64,000 bases of DNA from Pseudomonas sp. GGS8 (GCF_024168645.1 NZ_JALJWF010000001.1:5025501-5089500), one strand, 5' to 3'. Counted from the stretch's first letter, positions 18,507-28,073 are shown. Translations and numbers: made by a program. Notes: generated by a model not told the origin, from the letters alone.

Positions 18507-18809
18507 TCAGCTCAGCTTCGAGCTGGAGCGGCGGATGATCTTGATCGAGTGCGTCAGGGTCGGCTTGCGGGTCACGCTGATCGGCCGGCGGTTGACCGTG
18601 TCGATGGTGATGTTCCAGAAACCAGTGCTCGGCGCGGTGATCCGGGCCGGGAAGGTGTCGAATGCGCCACCGTGATAAGTGTGACGGCCGCCGTTCTTGA
18701 AGCTGCGGAAGTTGGCGTCGTTCATCAAACGGATGTTGCACATTTGGGAGCACTGAATGACGACGATGTCGTCTTCGTTGAGGTGCTCGCGCTGGTGGAT
18801 AAATTTCAT
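18507..18809 (-). CDS. DUF1883 domain protein
   Basis: This 100-residue protein matches the DUF1883 family: it starts MKFIHQREHLNEDDIVV and contains the conserved CNIRLMNDANFRSFKNGG and GAFDTFPARITAP segments, then TGFWNITIDTV. The family fold is beta-rich with no enzymatic residues known; in other proteins it appears fused to TIR or other signalling domains, but here it stands alone. The ATG at 18809 has GGAGG seven bases upstream. It heads a two-gene unit with the 58-residue protein. Confidence 0.85.
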   Translation of the reverse strand: MKFIHQREHLNEDDIVVIQCSQMCNIRLMNDANFRSFKNGGRHTYHGGAFDTFPARITAPSTGFWNITIDTVNRRPISVTRKPTLTHSIKIIRRSSSKLS

Positions 18810-19021
18810 GAGGCGCCTCCAAAAGGGCTTTTTCTACAAAATCAAAACGATAGCATGGGCGATTGGCGCAGTTTATCAGCCCGAACAGGTTATTATCTGG
18901 CTGTCGGGGGCCGCTTTGACAATTAAAAACAGTTATTTGGAATTCTATGAGCGATAAAAGCAGGGAGCCTTGGAGAAAAACAGCATCTGTGCTGTCGGAG
19001 GGTCTTTATCGGAGGTTTCAT

Positions 19022-19378
19022 ATGAAATGGGGTGTTCTGGTTGTGCCGTTTGCATTGGCAGTGGGTGGGTGTGCGACGGTCTCGGACATCACTGCGTCGC
19101 TGCCTACCATGAACGTGATTTCAGGCAAGAAGCCCCATGAGTACGCCCAGTGCCTGGTCGAGAAGTTGGCCAATAGCCGTGGGGCCCTGCAAGTCGAGCC
19201 GCAAAAGGATGGCATGCGGGTAATTGTGCCGCAGAAGTTCTCCTCGGGGCCGGCAGCGGTGTTTGACATTGAAGACCGCTCCGGTGGCAGCAGCATCAAA
19301 CTGCATGAGCGAATCTCCAATGTGCCGTTGCGCCCATGGGATGTGCGCAATGCCGCCACCGCGTGCATTTCCGGCTGA
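19022..19378 (+). CDS. Putative lipoprotein, hypothetical
   Basis: This 118-residue precursor has a short hydrophobic leader with a lipobox-like end AVGGC at residue 17, so it is probably an outer- or inner-membrane lipoprotein. The mature part has SGKKPHEYAQCLVEKL and a beta-rich C-terminal region (AVFDIEDRSGGSSIKLHE) with a second and third Cys. I know no function. The start at 19022 is fixed by GGAGG six bases upstream. The 212-base upstream region is AT-rich and holds a TTGACA at 18915, a possible promoter element without a clear -10 partner. Confidence 0.72.
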   Translation: MKWGVLVVPFALAVGGCATVSDITASLPTMNVISGKKPHEYAQCLVEKLANSRGALQVEPQKDGMRVIVPQKFSSGPAAVFDIEDRSGGSSIKLHERISNVPLRPWDVRNAATACISG

Positions 19379-19450
19379 TAAACTACCCCCGGTCAGCATC
19401 CATGCCGTCAAAGTCGCACTTTGACGGCATTGTCATTTCTGGAGTCGAGC

Positions 19451-19681
19451 ATGAAACGAGAGCAGGTGCGGGAGCGCCATGCAGAGGGTCATATCTCTGC
19501 TACCCATGTGATTCAGAACCCGGCGAATCCGGGGGAGTGGATCGTATTTTTCAAGAAAAGCGCCGGGCGCAGCTTTTTCCTGGTGGATGAAAACGATGAA
19601 GTCGAGTCCTTCAGTCGCCTCGACGACTTGATCGAGACTGTGCGCGGGCTCGGAATCAAGTTCGCCGAAATCCATATGTAG
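19451..19681 (+). CDS. Small hypothetical protein
   Basis: This 76-residue protein reads MKREQVRERHAEGHISATHV, then a beta-hairpin (GEWIVFFKKSAGRSFFLVDEN) and a C-terminal helix (RLDDLIETVRGLGI). It has no signal peptide or recognised motif. GGAG six bases before the ATG at 19451 decides the start. It lies 72 bases past the lipoprotein gene in the same direction and is convergent with another lipoprotein gene. I cannot assign a function. Confidence 0.65.
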   Translation: MKREQVRERHAEGHISATHVIQNPANPGEWIVFFKKSAGRSFFLVDENDEVESFSRLDDLIETVRGLGIKFAEIHM

Positions 19682-19694
19682 GGCATTGGGCGCC

Positions 19695-19976
19695 CTACTT
19701 GCAGACCACTACCACGCTGCGGCTTTTGTAATTGCCGACGTCGACGCCCAGGGTTTTGTCGCTTTCCTTGGTCGAAGGTGTGCCGTCGGTACCGACGATC
19801 CGATAGCCGGTGCCGGCGCAAGAGGCATCGGCTTTTTCGTAGCAACTGGCCCAGGCGTTGGCTTCTCCGGAGCAGTCAATGGACAGGCCCTGCTCGCCAT
19901 TTTTCAGGTAAGTCGTTTCGGACGTGGCGCAGCCACTCAGGGCCAGTACCGCAATCAGTGGCAAAATTTTTTTCAT
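19695..19976 (-). CDS. Putative small lipoprotein
   Basis: This 93-residue precursor has a classic lipoprotein signal, MKKILPLIAVLALSGC, with the lipidated cysteine at residue 16. The mature part has three further cysteines (IDCSG, ASCYEKADASC) and ends in VVVVCK, so disulfide bonds are likely in the periplasm. The central GTGYRIVG-TDGT segment resembles small YecR-like or DUF-type lipoproteins, but I cannot name it. It is convergent with the preceding small gene, 13 bases away. Confidence 0.72.
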   Translation of the reverse strand: MKKILPLIAVLALSGCATSETTYLKNGEQGLSIDCSGEANAWASCYEKADASCAGTGYRIVGTDGTPSTKESDKTLGVDVGNYKSRSVVVVCK

Positions 19977-20067
19977 GTCGTGGTCATCGTCAGTGATGGG
20001 GCTAAACGCTATGACAGTGGTTGCAACGAAAGGTTATAGCGATTGGCCACTTCATTGCAGGCATTCA

Positions 20068-20094
20068 CAAAAAAGCCCTGTGCAAAGACAGGGC
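20068..20094 (-). terminator. Rho-independent terminator
   Basis: Minus-strand RNA forms GCCCTGT/ACAGGGC with a short loop followed by six T, 21 bases past the stop of the small gene at 20116-20304. Confidence 0.8.
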
Positions 20095-20115
20095 CGCGGT
20101 CACGCCAGGTTCAGC

Positions 20116-20304
20116 TCAAGGCTTGTCCTTGCCGCGCCGCTTGGGTGCCGCAGGTTGATCCTGCAACACCGATGCCACTTCAATCGCCAACGCTTCTGTA
20201 GGGAACGGCCCGGCAATGTTCTCGCCGCCGACGCTGTCTATCCACCACTGGCCGTCTTTCGCCTGATTGATCAGGTACCCGTTGACGCTTTTTGCTGCCG
20301 ACAT
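20116..20304 (-). CDS. Small hypothetical protein
   Basis: This 62-residue protein reads MSAAKSVNGYLINQAKDGQW and then WIDSVGGENIAGPF-PTEALAIEVA, ending in a basic tail KRRGKDKP. The pattern of two beta strands, one helix and a lysine-rich tail is common for small cytosolic proteins of unknown role. CGAGG lies upstream of the ATG and a strong terminator follows, which supports a real gene. The 280 bases from here to galU hold no gene that I can support. Confidence 0.65.
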   Translation of the reverse strand: MSAAKSVNGYLINQAKDGQWWIDSVGGENIAGPFPTEALAIEVASVLQDQPAAPKRRGKDKP

Positions 20305-20584
20305 CTATCTGCCTCGTTGACTGGTTCAAGTGCGCAATCATAGCGCCAAATGCCCCCAACCGGTGCTGATGGGTGTAGGGTAGGGCAGATTTTCGTTCGG
20401 CTGATGGTCACGCAGATCGTCGATCTCTGCTATGTATAAGAGGTTGTGCAGCTTATCTGCGGAACTATCCATCAGAATATTTCTCTATGATGGCGTCGGT
20501 TAGCCAGTGCGGGGCATTGTAAGGTGCACGCCGCCTGATTAGACTGCGCCGAAACTCGTACACACAGCCCTTTCAAGGACTTAT

Positions 20585-21424
20585 ATGATCAAGAAATGCT
20601 TGTTCCCAGCAGCCGGTTACGGTACTCGCTTCCTGCCAGCGACTAAAGCCATGCCCAAAGAAATGCTGCCGGTGGTAAACAAGCCACTGATCCAGTACGG
20701 CGTCGAAGAAGCACTGGATGCCGGGTTGACCGAAATCTCCATCGTCACCGGTCGCGGCAAACGCGCGCTGGAAGACCACTTCGACATCAGCTACGAGCTG
20801 GAAAACCAGATCAAGGGCACTGACAAGGAAAAATACCTGGTCGGCATCCGTAAACTGCTCGACGAGTGCTCGTTCTCCTACACTCGCCAGACCGAAATGA
20901 AAGGCCTGGGCCACGCCATTCTGACTGGTCGTCCGCTGATCGGCGACGAACCTTTCGCCGTGGTACTGGCGGACGACTTGTGCGTCAACCTCGAAGGTGA
21001 CGGCGTACTGACCCAGATGGTCAAGCTGTACAAGCAGTTCCGCTGCTCGATCGTGGCCATCCAGGAAGTCGATCCTCAAGAAACCAACAAGTACGGCGTG
21101 ATTGCCGGCGAGATGATCCGCGACGACATCTATCGCGTTCACAGCATGGTCGAGAAGCCAAAACCTGAAGATGCACCGTCGAACCTGGCGATCATCGGCC
21201 GTTACATCCTGACCCCGGACATCTTCGACCTGATCGAACAGACCGAGCCAGGCAAGGGCGGCGAAATTCAGATCACCGACGCCCTGATGAAGCAAGCGCA
21301 AAACGGCTGCGTCATGGCCTACAAGTTCAAAGGCAAGCGTTTCGACTGCGGTGGCGCCGAAGGCTACATCGACGCGACCAACTTCTGCTTCGAGAACTTC
21401 TACAAGACTGGCAAGGCTTACTGA
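20585..21424 (+). CDS. galU: UTP-glucose-1-phosphate uridylyltransferase GalU
   Basis: GalU makes UDP-glucose from UTP and glucose-1-phosphate, feeding lipopolysaccharide, exopolysaccharide and trehalose synthesis. The 279-residue cytosolic enzyme starts MIKKCLFPAAGYGTRFLPAT, the nucleotide-binding loop, followed by KAMPKEMLPVVNKP. Further signatures are LADDLCVN near residue 125 and EKPKPEDAPSNLAIIGRY near 190, plus GGEIQITDALM. Length is exactly that of pseudomonad GalU. It has its own terminator downstream and precedes gor. Confidence 0.97.
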   Translation: MIKKCLFPAAGYGTRFLPATKAMPKEMLPVVNKPLIQYGVEEALDAGLTEISIVTGRGKRALEDHFDISYELENQIKGTDKEKYLVGIRKLLDECSFSYTRQTEMKGLGHAILTGRPLIGDEPFAVVLADDLCVNLEGDGVLTQMVKLYKQFRCSIVAIQEVDPQETNKYGVIAGEMIRDDIYRVHSMVEKPKPEDAPSNLAIIGRYILTPDIFDLIEQTEPGKGGEIQITDALMKQAQNGCVMAYKFKGKRFDCGGAEGYIDATNFCFENFYKTGKAY

Positions 21425-21447
21425 TAGCGCCTGACCTGCTTGTATTG

Positions 21448-21472
21448 AAAAGCCACCTTCGGGTGGCTTTTT
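21448..21472 (+). terminator. Rho-independent terminator of galU
   Basis: An AGCCACC-TTCG-GGTGGCT hairpin with a UUCG tetraloop is followed by five T, 27 bases past the galU stop. Confidence 0.9.
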
Positions 21473-21553
21473 CATTTTCCGGCCCCAAATAGTTTGCAAC
21501 GCTTGCCCAAAGGCCTCCCGCAGGTATGCTGGTGGCCTGCCGAGGAGATAGTA

Positions 21554-22912
21554 ATGGCCTACGATTTTGACCTATATGTGATTGGCGCCGGTTCCGGCGG
21601 TGTGCGGGCTGCGCGGTTCGCGGCCGGTTTTGGTGCGAAAGTCGCCGTGGCCGAGAGCCGCTACCTGGGCGGTACGTGTGTGAATGTCGGCTGTGTGCCG
21701 AAAAAGCTGCTGGTCTATGGCGCGCACTTCGCTGAAGACTTCGAGCAGTCGCAAGGTTTCGGCTGGACCCCGGGTGAAGCGACGTTCGACTGGGCGACGC
21801 TGATCGCCAACAAGGATCGCGAGATTAATCGCCTGAATGGCATTTATCGCAATCTGCTGGTCAACAGTGGTGTGACCTTGCATGAAGGTCACGCGAAGAT
21901 CGTCGATCCGCATCAGGTCGAGATCAATGGCGAGCGTTACACCGCCAAAAACATCCTGATTGCCACCGGTGGCTGGCCGCAGATTCCTGAGATTCCGGGG
22001 CACGAGCATGCGATCAGTTCCAACCAGGCATTCTTCCTGAAAGAGCTGCCCAAGCGCGTTCTGGTGGTCGGCGGTGGTTACATTGCGGTGGAGTTCGCCG
22101 GGATTTTCCACGGGCTGGGCGCTGAGACCACGCTGCTGTATCGCGGTGATCTGTTTCTGCGTGGCTTCGACGGTGCAGTGCGCAAACATTTGCAGGAAGA
22201 GCTGACCAAGCGCGGCATGGACCTGCAATTCAATGCCGACATCGAGCGTATCGACAAACAGGCCGATGGCAGCCTGAAGGCGACGCTCAAGGATGGTCGT
22301 GAGCTGGTGGCGGACTGCGTGTTCTACGCCACCGGTCGGCGTCCGATGCTCGACAACCTGGGGCTGGAAAACACCGGCGTCAAACTCGACAAGAAAGGTT
22401 TTGTCGAGGTCGATGAGCAGTATCAAACTGCTGAACCGTCGATTCTGGCCCTAGGCGATGTGATTGGTCGGGTACAACTCACGCCGGTTGCTCTGGCCGA
22501 AGGTATGGCCGTGGCGCGGCGTTTGTTCAAGTCTGAGCAATATCGCCCCGTGGATTACAAGATGATCCCGACCGCCGTGTTCAGCTTGCCGAACATCGGC
22601 ACTGTCGGCTTCACCGAAGAAGAAGCGCGAGAAGCAGGGCACGATGTGGTGATCTTCGAAAGCCGTTTCCGGCCGATGAAGCTGACCCTGACTGAATGCC
22701 AGGAACGTACCCTGATGAAACTGGTGGTAGACGCCAAGACCGACAAGGTCCTGGGTTGCCACATGGTCGGCCCGGACGCTGGCGAGATCGTGCAAGGGTT
22801 GGCGATTGCCCTGAAAGCGGGCGCGACCAAGCGCGACTTCGACGAAACCATCGGCGTGCATCCGACAGCCGCCGAAGAGTTCGTTACCCTGCGCACACCA
22901 GTCGCGGGTTAA
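21554..22912 (+). CDS. gor: Glutathione-disulfide reductase
   Basis: Gor reduces glutathione disulfide with NADPH and keeps the cytosolic thiol pool reduced. The 452-residue flavoprotein has the FAD loop [13 protein letters not shown], the redox-active disulfide in [13 protein letters not shown] near residues 40-52, the NADPH loop [12 protein letters not shown] and the C-terminal catalytic HPTAAEEF. The ATG at 21554 follows GAGGAG, which decides the start. Its stop overlaps the convergent KfrA-like gene by four bases. The nearby ahpCF and gloA genes share a redox and thiol theme. Confidence 0.96.
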   Translation: MAYDFDLYVIGAGSGGVRAARFAAGFGAKVAVAESRYLGGTCVNVGCVPKKLLVYGAHFAEDFEQSQGFGWTPGEATFDWATLIANKDREINRLNGIYRNLLVNSGVTLHEGHAKIVDPHQVEINGERYTAKNILIATGGWPQIPEIPGHEHAISSNQAFFLKELPKRVLVVGGGYIAVEFAGIFHGLGAETTLLYRGDLFLRGFDGAVRKHLQEELTKRGMDLQFNADIERIDKQADGSLKATLKDGRELVADCVFYATGRRPMLDNLGLENTGVKLDKKGFVEVDEQYQTAEPSILALGDVIGRVQLTPVALAEGMAVARRLFKSEQYRPVDYKMIPTAVFSLPNIGTVGFTEEEAREAGHDVVIFESRFRPMKLTLTECQERTLMKLVVDAKTDKVLGCHMVGPDAGEIVQGLAIALKAGATKRDFDETIGVHPTAAEEFVTLRTPVAG

Positions 22913-23928
22913 TCGTTCTTCTGTGGCGCTGATGCGTCTGGCCCTGTCGCAACGGCAGCGGCCAGGCGCACGCTTTCATCCAGACTTGCCTGCAACTTGA
23001 TCAGTTCAACTTCCAACGCTTTGTTGATGTGCGACTGCTCGTCGACGTTCTGCTTGAGCGACTGGCTTTCCAGCAAGGCGATGCGCAAGCGTTCCTGGAG
23101 GAGGGTGCGTTCGCTGTCGATGCGGGTGACCTGCTCCAGTAACTGATCCTGTCGGCTGTTGGTGTACTTGAGTTGCTCCTGCAACAGGCTCAACTCCCGC
23201 AACGTGCCACGGTTTTCGGTCAGCAGGCGCTCGTTGTCGCGATGCAGTTGGGTGATTTCATCCTGGCGTACCAGTGCGCTTTGCTGGGCTTGACGCAACT
23301 CCATCTGAATCTGCTGCACCTGACCTTCGTGGCGTCGCTGTTCCTGTTCGCGCTGGTCTTTGACGGCGTTGCGATAGTGCTCCAGTGCTTCGCGGGCGTG
23401 CAGGTGCTTTTCTTCCAGTGAGCGAATCTGCTCGTCCTTGTCCTGCAAGCGCAATTCGAAATCCGCCAGCGCCTGGTTCAACCCGGCGTTGCGGGTTTGC
23501 TCGGTTTGCAGCATCGAGCGGGTGTCGTGCAGTTCCGCCGATTCCTGGGTCAGTGCCAGGCTTTGAATTTCGTATTGCTGCTGCAATTCGGTATTGGCCT
23601 CGCGGGCCTCGTGCAGCTGGGTTTCCAGCTCTTTTCGTTGTTGCTCGAACTGCGCGCGTGCCTGGTCGATGGGCTCTTGCGCCTGTTCTTTCAGGCGTTG
23701 CGCCAGCCGCGCTACCAGCGCTGCCAGCTCATCATCGATCGGCTCGGAAGGGGCTTGCGCGGGTTCGGTGCCGTCATCGAGCTCCTTCAGGTAGCGATGG
23801 ATCGTGGTTTTCGAGCCGGTATTGCCCATTTCGATCCGCACTGCGTCGATGCTCGGGTGTTCGCCCCGGGCGAGGATTGCCGAGCGTGCCGCTTGCACCA
23901 GTGCCTTGTTTACGCCGCCACGTGCCAT
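22909..23928 (-). CDS. KfrA-like DNA-binding protein with long coiled coil
   Basis: This 339-residue protein resembles plasmid KfrA: an N-terminal helix-turn-helix domain ([16 protein letters not shown] and [12 protein letters not shown], residues 20-52) followed by an unbroken coiled coil of about 270 residues rich in Q, E, L and R. KfrA proteins bind DNA in their own promoter and build filament-like assemblies linked to plasmid partition. Here the gene is chromosomal and divergent from a tyrosine recombinase. GGAG before the ATG at 23928 decides the start. A perfect 14-base palindrome 24 bases upstream is a likely self-regulation site. Confidence 0.85.
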   Translation of the reverse strand: MARGGVNKALVQAARSAILARGEHPSIDAVRIEMGNTGSKTTIHRYLKELDDGTEPAQAPSEPIDDELAALVARLAQRLKEQAQEPIDQARAQFEQQRKELETQLHEAREANTELQQQYEIQSLALTQESAELHDTRSMLQTEQTRNAGLNQALADFELRLQDKDEQIRSLEEKHLHAREALEHYRNAVKDQREQEQRRHEGQVQQIQMELRQAQQSALVRQDEITQLHRDNERLLTENRGTLRELSLLQEQLKYTNSRQDQLLEQVTRIDSERTLLQERLRIALLESQSLKQNVDEQSHINKALEVELIKLQASLDESVRLAAAVATGPDASAPQKND

Positions 23929-23951
23929 GTGTTCTCCTACGATTTGATACT

Positions 23952-23965
23952 GTGGTACGTACCAC
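23952..23965. promoter_or_regulatory. Palindromic operator between the KfrA-like and integrase genes
   Basis: GTGGTACGTACCAC is a perfect 14-base palindrome just upstream of the KfrA-like start. A diverged half-site, TGTACCAT, follows at 23979-23986. KfrA-type proteins bind inverted repeats in their own promoters, so autoregulation is a reasonable inference. Confidence 0.6.
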
Positions 23966-24106
23966 CAATATACGCAATGTACCATGCCATGCTTAAAGTT
24001 AAAAACTTGTGATAACTCATGCGGGATATACTGGTATTACCCCGCGTGATAAACAATGTCGTGGGTTTTCACTCACTTACCCGGTACGTTTTCGAGAACT
24101 GAGCCC

Positions 24107-25045
24107 ATGACCGATCTGGATCGCTACCTGCAAGCCGCCACCCGCGACAACACTCGTCGCAGCTATCGGGCAGCCATCGAGCATTTCGAAGTCAGTTGGG
24201 GCGGCTTCCTGCCGGCGACCAGCGATAGCGTGGCGCGTTATCTGGTGGCGCATGCGGGCGTGTTGTCGATCAATACGTTGAAGTTGCGCCTGTCCGCGTT
24301 GGCGCAGTGGCACAACAGCCAGGGTTTCGCCGATCCCACCAAGGCGCCTGTGGTGCGCAAAGTGTTCAAGGGCATCCGCGCGCTGCACCCGGCGCAGGAA
24401 AAACAGGCCGAACCCTTGCAGCTTCAACATCTGGAGCAAGTGATCGCCTGGCTGGAGCAGGAAGCGCAAACCGCCAGGGCGCAAGGCGATCGAGCGGGTT
24501 TGTTGAGAGCTAGGCGCGACACCGCACTGATCCTGCTGGGCTTCTGGCGTGGTTTCCGTAGCGATGAGTTGTGCCGCGTGCAGATCGAGCATGTACAAGC
24601 CAGCGCCGGTTCAGGCATTACCCTCTACTTGCCACGCAGCAAGGGCGATCGCGAGAACCTCGGCCGGACCTACCAGACTCCCGCCTTGCAGCGCCTGTGC
24701 CCGGTGCAGGCCCACATCGAATGGATTACCGAAGCCGCGTTGGTCCGTGGCCCCGTGTTTCGGAGCATCGACCGCTGGGGCCATTTGAGCGAGGAGGGCT
24801 TGCACGCCAATAGTGTGATCCCATTGTTGCGCCAGGCACTGGAGCGCGCCGGCATTGCGGCCGAGCACTACACCAGTCACTCCTTGCGTCGTGGTTTTGC
24901 CACCTGGGCCCATCAGAGCGGTTGGGATTTGAAGTCGTTGATGAATTACGTGGGCTGGAAGGATATGAAGTCAGCCATGCGCTATGTTGAAGCCAGCCCG
25001 TTTCTCGGGATGACCCGAATCACTGAAAAGCCGTTGGCGCTATAG
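24107..25045 (+). CDS. Solitary tyrosine-type site-specific recombinase
   Basis: This 312-residue protein is a tyrosine recombinase. The N-terminal SAM-like core-binding domain is at residues 1-95, and the catalytic domain has the first Arg in LGFWRGFRSDELCR near residue 150, the H-x-x-R motif in HSLRRGFATWAHQSG near 265 and the nucleophile Tyr in MRYVEASPF near 297. All catalytic residues appear present. No att-like repeats, cargo or excisionase are visible, so it looks like a resident chromosomal recombinase rather than part of an integrated element. It is divergent from the KfrA-like gene, which may be its partner. Confidence 0.9.
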   Translation: MTDLDRYLQAATRDNTRRSYRAAIEHFEVSWGGFLPATSDSVARYLVAHAGVLSINTLKLRLSALAQWHNSQGFADPTKAPVVRKVFKGIRALHPAQEKQAEPLQLQHLEQVIAWLEQEAQTARAQGDRAGLLRARRDTALILLGFWRGFRSDELCRVQIEHVQASAGSGITLYLPRSKGDRENLGRTYQTPALQRLCPVQAHIEWITEAALVRGPVFRSIDRWGHLSEEGLHANSVIPLLRQALERAGIAAEHYTSHSLRRGFATWAHQSGWDLKSLMNYVGWKDMKSAMRYVEASPFLGMTRITEKPLAL

Positions 25046-25058
25046 ATCACGTTTTCTT

Positions 25059-25081
25059 CTATTAATACGCTCGGCTAATAG
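25059..25081. promoter_or_regulatory. Candidate inverted-repeat regulator site upstream of ahpC
   Basis: CTATTA-N11-TAATAG lies about 100 bases upstream of ahpC. The ATAG/CTAT halves resemble OxyR half-sites, which would fit peroxide control of ahpC, but the spacing is not the canonical four-half-site OxyR pattern. Confidence 0.35.
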
Positions 25082-25182
25082 CGAAAACCAATCAGTAGCA
25101 TCAGGTTTGCCAATGAGCCAACCGTCGATCGGGTGGGTAGGATTCACCACATCAACTTCTTAACCCTGACGGAGAGTCACCG

Positions 25183-25746
25183 ATGCCTATCATCAACAGC
25201 CAAGTTAAACCGTTCAAAGCTACCGCGTACAAAAACGGCGACTTCGTACACGTGTCGGACGCTGACCTGAAAGGCAAGTGGTCTGTCGTTTTCTTCTACC
25301 CGGCAGACTTCACTTTCGTTTGCCCGACCGAACTGGAAGACCTGGCTGACAACTACGCCGAGTTCCAAAAATTGGGCGTCGAGATCTACAGCGTTTCCAC
25401 CGATACCCACTTTGCCCACGCTGCCTGGCACAACACTTCGCCAGCCATCGGCAAAATCCAGTACACCATGATCGGCGACCCGACTCACGTCATCTCCCGC
25501 AACTTCGACGTGCTGATCGAAGAAGCTGGCCTGGCTGACCGTGGCACCTTCGTGATCAACCCTGAAGGCCAGATCAAAATCGTTGAACTCAACGATGGCG
25601 GTGTAGGCCGTGACGCTTCCGAGCTGCTGCGCAAAATCAAGGCCGCTCAATACGTCGCCGCTCACCCGGGCGAAGTGTGCCCAGCCAAGTGGAAAGAAGG
25701 CGAGGCCACTCTGGCTCCGTCCCTGGACCTGGTCGGCAAGATCTAA
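25183..25746 (+). CDS. ahpC: Alkyl hydroperoxide reductase peroxiredoxin AhpC
   Basis: AhpC is a typical 2-Cys peroxiredoxin that reduces H2O2, organic peroxides and peroxynitrite in the cytosol. The 187-residue protein has the peroxidatic cysteine in [14 protein letters not shown] near residue 47 and the resolving cysteine in [10 protein letters not shown] near residue 166. The ATG is preceded by GGAGAG. A strong terminator separates it from ahpF, so ahpF may be expressed by read-through or its own promoter. AhpC is re-reduced by AhpF. Confidence 0.97.
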   Translation: MPIINSQVKPFKATAYKNGDFVHVSDADLKGKWSVVFFYPADFTFVCPTELEDLADNYAEFQKLGVEIYSVSTDTHFAHAAWHNTSPAIGKIQYTMIGDPTHVISRNFDVLIEEAGLADRGTFVINPEGQIKIVELNDGGVGRDASELLRKIKAAQYVAAHPGEVCPAKWKEGEATLAPSLDLVGKI

Positions 25747-25810
25747 GTCTGTGACGCGCTGCATCAGGGCGGAGCTCCGCACCTCTTAAGTAAGCTGCAC
25801 CGCCCTATAA

Positions 25811-25847
25811 AAACGCCCGGGCGAGATTCGCTCGGGCGTTTTTTTTC
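25811..25847 (+). terminator. Strong terminator between ahpC and ahpF
   Basis: Arms AAACGCCCGGGCGA and TCGCTCGGGCGTTT (one G-U pair) form a 14-base-pair stem with a 3-base loop followed by a run of T. It will attenuate transcription into ahpF and allow excess AhpC. Confidence 0.9.
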
Positions 25848-25882
25848 GACTTCTTTTTATCAAATACATGGAAATCGCCCGT

Positions 25883-27445
25883 ATGTTGGACGCCAATCTT
25901 AAAGCCCAGTTGAAATCGTACCTGGAACGGGTCACCCAACCGATCGAGATCGTTGCCTCCCTCGACGACGGTGCGAAATCCCAGGAAATGCTCGCATTAC
26001 TCAAAGACGTTGCCAGTCTTTCCAACCAGATTACTTTGCTCGACAACGGTAACGATGCGCGTAAACCATCGTTCTCGATCAATCGCCCGGGAGCCGATAT
26101 CAGCCTGCGTTTCGCCGGTATCCCGATGGGCCACGAATTCACCTCCCTGGTGCTGGCCTTGCTGCAAGTCGGCGGCCACCCATCGAAAGCCAGTGCCGAC
26201 GTTATCGAGCAGATCCGCTCGCTCAAAGGCGAGTTCAACTTCGAGACTTACTTCTCGCTGTCCTGCCAGAACTGCCCGGATGTGGTTCAAGCGTTGAACC
26301 TGATGGCCGTGCTGAACCCGAACATCCGCCATGTCGCCATCGACGGTGCGCTGTTTCAGGCTGAAGTTGACGAACGCCAGATCATGGCCGTGCCCAGTGT
26401 TTACCTGAACGGCGTGAACTTCGGCCAGGGTCGCATGGGCCTGGAAGAAATCCTCGCCAAGATCGACACCAGCGGCATCGAGCGTCAGGCCGAGAAGATC
26501 AGCGCCAAACAAGCTTTTGATGTGCTGGTCGTCGGCGGTGGCCCGGCCGGTGCTTCGGCGGCGATCTACGCCGCCCGCAAAGGCATTCGCACCGGCGTGG
26601 CGGCTGAACGTTTTGGTGGCCAGGTGCTCGACACCATGGCCATCGAGAACTTCATCTCCGTGCAGGAAACCGAAGGGCCAAAACTGGCTGTGGCGCTGGA
26701 AGAGCACGTCAAGCAGTACGATGTGGACATCATGAACCTGCAACGCGCCGACAAGCTGGTGCCAGGCAAAAACGGCGAACTGCACGAAATCCATTTCGCC
26801 AGCGGTGCGTCCTTGAAAGCCAAGACCGTGATCCTCGCCACCGGCGCGCGCTGGCGGGAAATGAACGTTCCAGGTGAGCAGCAATACCGCAACAAGGGCG
26901 TGGCGTATTGCCCGCACTGTGACGGTCCGCTGTTCAAAGGCAAGCGTGTGGCGGTGATCGGTGGCGGTAACTCCGGCGTCGAAGCGGCCATCGACCTGGC
27001 CGGGATCGTGTCCCACGTAACGCTGCTGGAGTTCGACGTGCAACTGCGTGCCGATGCGGTGTTGCAGCGCAAGTTGCACAGCCTGCCGAACGTTACCGTG
27101 ATCACCAGTGCGCAAACCACTGAAGTGACCGGCGACGGCCAGAAGGTCAACGGCCTGCGCTACAAGGATCGTCAGTCGGACGAGTTGCGCACTGTCGAGC
27201 TGGAAGGGATCTTCGTGCAGATCGGTCTGTTGCCTAATACCGATTGGCTCAAAGGCACTATCGAGCTATCGCCGCGCGGCGAGATCATCGTCGATGCCCG
27301 TGGTGAAACGTCGATCCCCGGCGTGTTCGCGGCTGGCGATGTGACCACCGTGCCGTACAAGCAGATCGTGATTGCGGTGGGCGAGGGCGCCAAGGCTTCC
27401 CTGAGCGCATTCGATCACTTGATTCGCACCTCGGCGCCGGCATAA
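25883..27445 (+). CDS. ahpF: Alkyl hydroperoxide reductase subunit F (AhpF)
   Basis: AhpF is the NADH-dependent flavoprotein that recycles AhpC. The 520-residue protein has the N-terminal double thioredoxin fold with the CxxC in SLSCQNCPD near residue 130, the FAD loop [16 protein letters not shown] near 215, the second CxxC in AYCPHCDGP near 345 and NADH loop [15 protein letters not shown]. The start [17 protein letters not shown] at 25883 matches pseudomonad AhpF; an ATG five codons earlier is less likely. It follows ahpC after a strong terminator. Confidence 0.96.
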   Translation: MLDANLKAQLKSYLERVTQPIEIVASLDDGAKSQEMLALLKDVASLSNQITLLDNGNDARKPSFSINRPGADISLRFAGIPMGHEFTSLVLALLQVGGHPSKASADVIEQIRSLKGEFNFETYFSLSCQNCPDVVQALNLMAVLNPNIRHVAIDGALFQAEVDERQIMAVPSVYLNGVNFGQGRMGLEEILAKIDTSGIERQAEKISAKQAFDVLVVGGGPAGASAAIYAARKGIRTGVAAERFGGQVLDTMAIENFISVQETEGPKLAVALEEHVKQYDVDIMNLQRADKLVPGKNGELHEIHFASGASLKAKTVILATGARWREMNVPGEQQYRNKGVAYCPHCDGPLFKGKRVAVIGGGNSGVEAAIDLAGIVSHVTLLEFDVQLRADAVLQRKLHSLPNVTVITSAQTTEVTGDGQKVNGLRYKDRQSDELRTVELEGIFVQIGLLPNTDWLKGTIELSPRGEIIVDARGETSIPGVFAAGDVTTVPYKQIVIAVGEGAKASLSAFDHLIRTSAPA

Positions 27446-27465
27446 ACGCCGAAGCTGAAAACATA

Positions 27466-27491
27466 AAACCCCATGAGCGATCATGGGTTTT
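27466..27491. terminator. Bidirectional terminator between ahpF and gloA
   Basis: The hairpin formed by AAACCCCATGA and TCATGGGTTT ends in T runs on both strands. It lies between the convergent ahpF and gloA genes. Confidence 0.8.
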
Positions 27492-27551
27492 TTGTGTCTT
27501 GCACTGATCTTTACTACACAGAGCGTGGGAACGATCAAGGCTGCGATCTTT

Positions 27552-28073
27552 TTACAACGGTGCCGGCTGAATGATCTCGACCCAGTAACCATCCGGATCC
27601 TTGATGAACGCCAGGCTTTTCATGCGGCCGTCGTTCAGGCGTTTCTGGAAATCGCAGCCCAGCGCTTCAAAACGTTCGCACGCGGCACGGATGTCTGGCA
27701 CCGAGATGCAGATATGGCCGAAGCCGCGTGGATCGGTGTTGCCGTTGTGGTAGGCGAAATCCGCGTCGTTCTCGGTGCCGTGGTTGTGGGTCAGTTCGAG
27801 AATGCCGGGGATCGATTTCATCCACTCGGTGCGGGCCGCGGCATCGGCCGGGATCTGGCTTTTATCGACCAGCGCCAGAAAATACAGGCTGAACTCGGCT
27901 TCCGGGAAATCGCGCTTCTCCACCAGCGAGAAACCCAGGACGCGGGTGTAGAAATCCAGCGACCGCGTGATGTCCTTGACCCGCAGCATGGTGTGGTTGA
28001 AGACGAACTTCTGGGTGGCGGTGTCAGGTTGGGCGGTCACGCCAGGAAATGTATTGAGTTCGTGCAGGCTCAT
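27552..28073 (-). CDS. gloA: Lactoylglutathione lyase (glyoxalase I)
   Basis: GloA converts the hemithioacetal of methylglyoxal and glutathione to S-lactoylglutathione. The 173-residue metalloenzyme has the paired beta-alpha-beta-beta-beta modules of the VOC superfamily: FNHTMLRVKDITRSLDFYTRVLG, read in pieces, at residues 25-47, LELTHNHGTE near 100 and GFGHICISVPD near 120. The metal ligands His, Glu, His and Glu lie in these motifs. GGAGG before the ATG at 28073 decides the start. It belongs with the nearby gor and ahpCF in thiol-based detoxification. Confidence 0.95.
   Translation of the reverse strand: MSLHELNTFPGVTAQPDTATQKFVFNHTMLRVKDITRSLDFYTRVLGFSLVEKRDFPEAEFSLYFLALVDKSQIPADAAARTEWMKSIPGILELTHNHGTENDADFAYHNGNTDPRGFGHICISVPDIRAACERFEALGCDFQKRLNDGRMKSLAFIKDPDGYWVEIIQPAPL

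Noticed and set aside
18915..18920. TTGACA as the -35 box of the lipoprotein gene at 19022
   Set aside because: No matching -10 hexamer occurs at 16-18 bases spacing, so a promoter feature was not called.
20573..21499. Minus-strand open frame opposite galU
   Set aside because: Shadow of galU; no plausible protein features and no ribosome binding site.
24021..24045. GCGGG...CCCGC arms upstream of the integrase as a recombination core site
   Set aside because: The symmetry breaks after the first five bases and no second copy was found, so an att-site claim is not supported.
25997..27115. Minus-strand open frame opposite ahpF
   Set aside because: Shadow of ahpF; composition is that of an antisense frame and the plus-strand flavoprotein motifs are complete.
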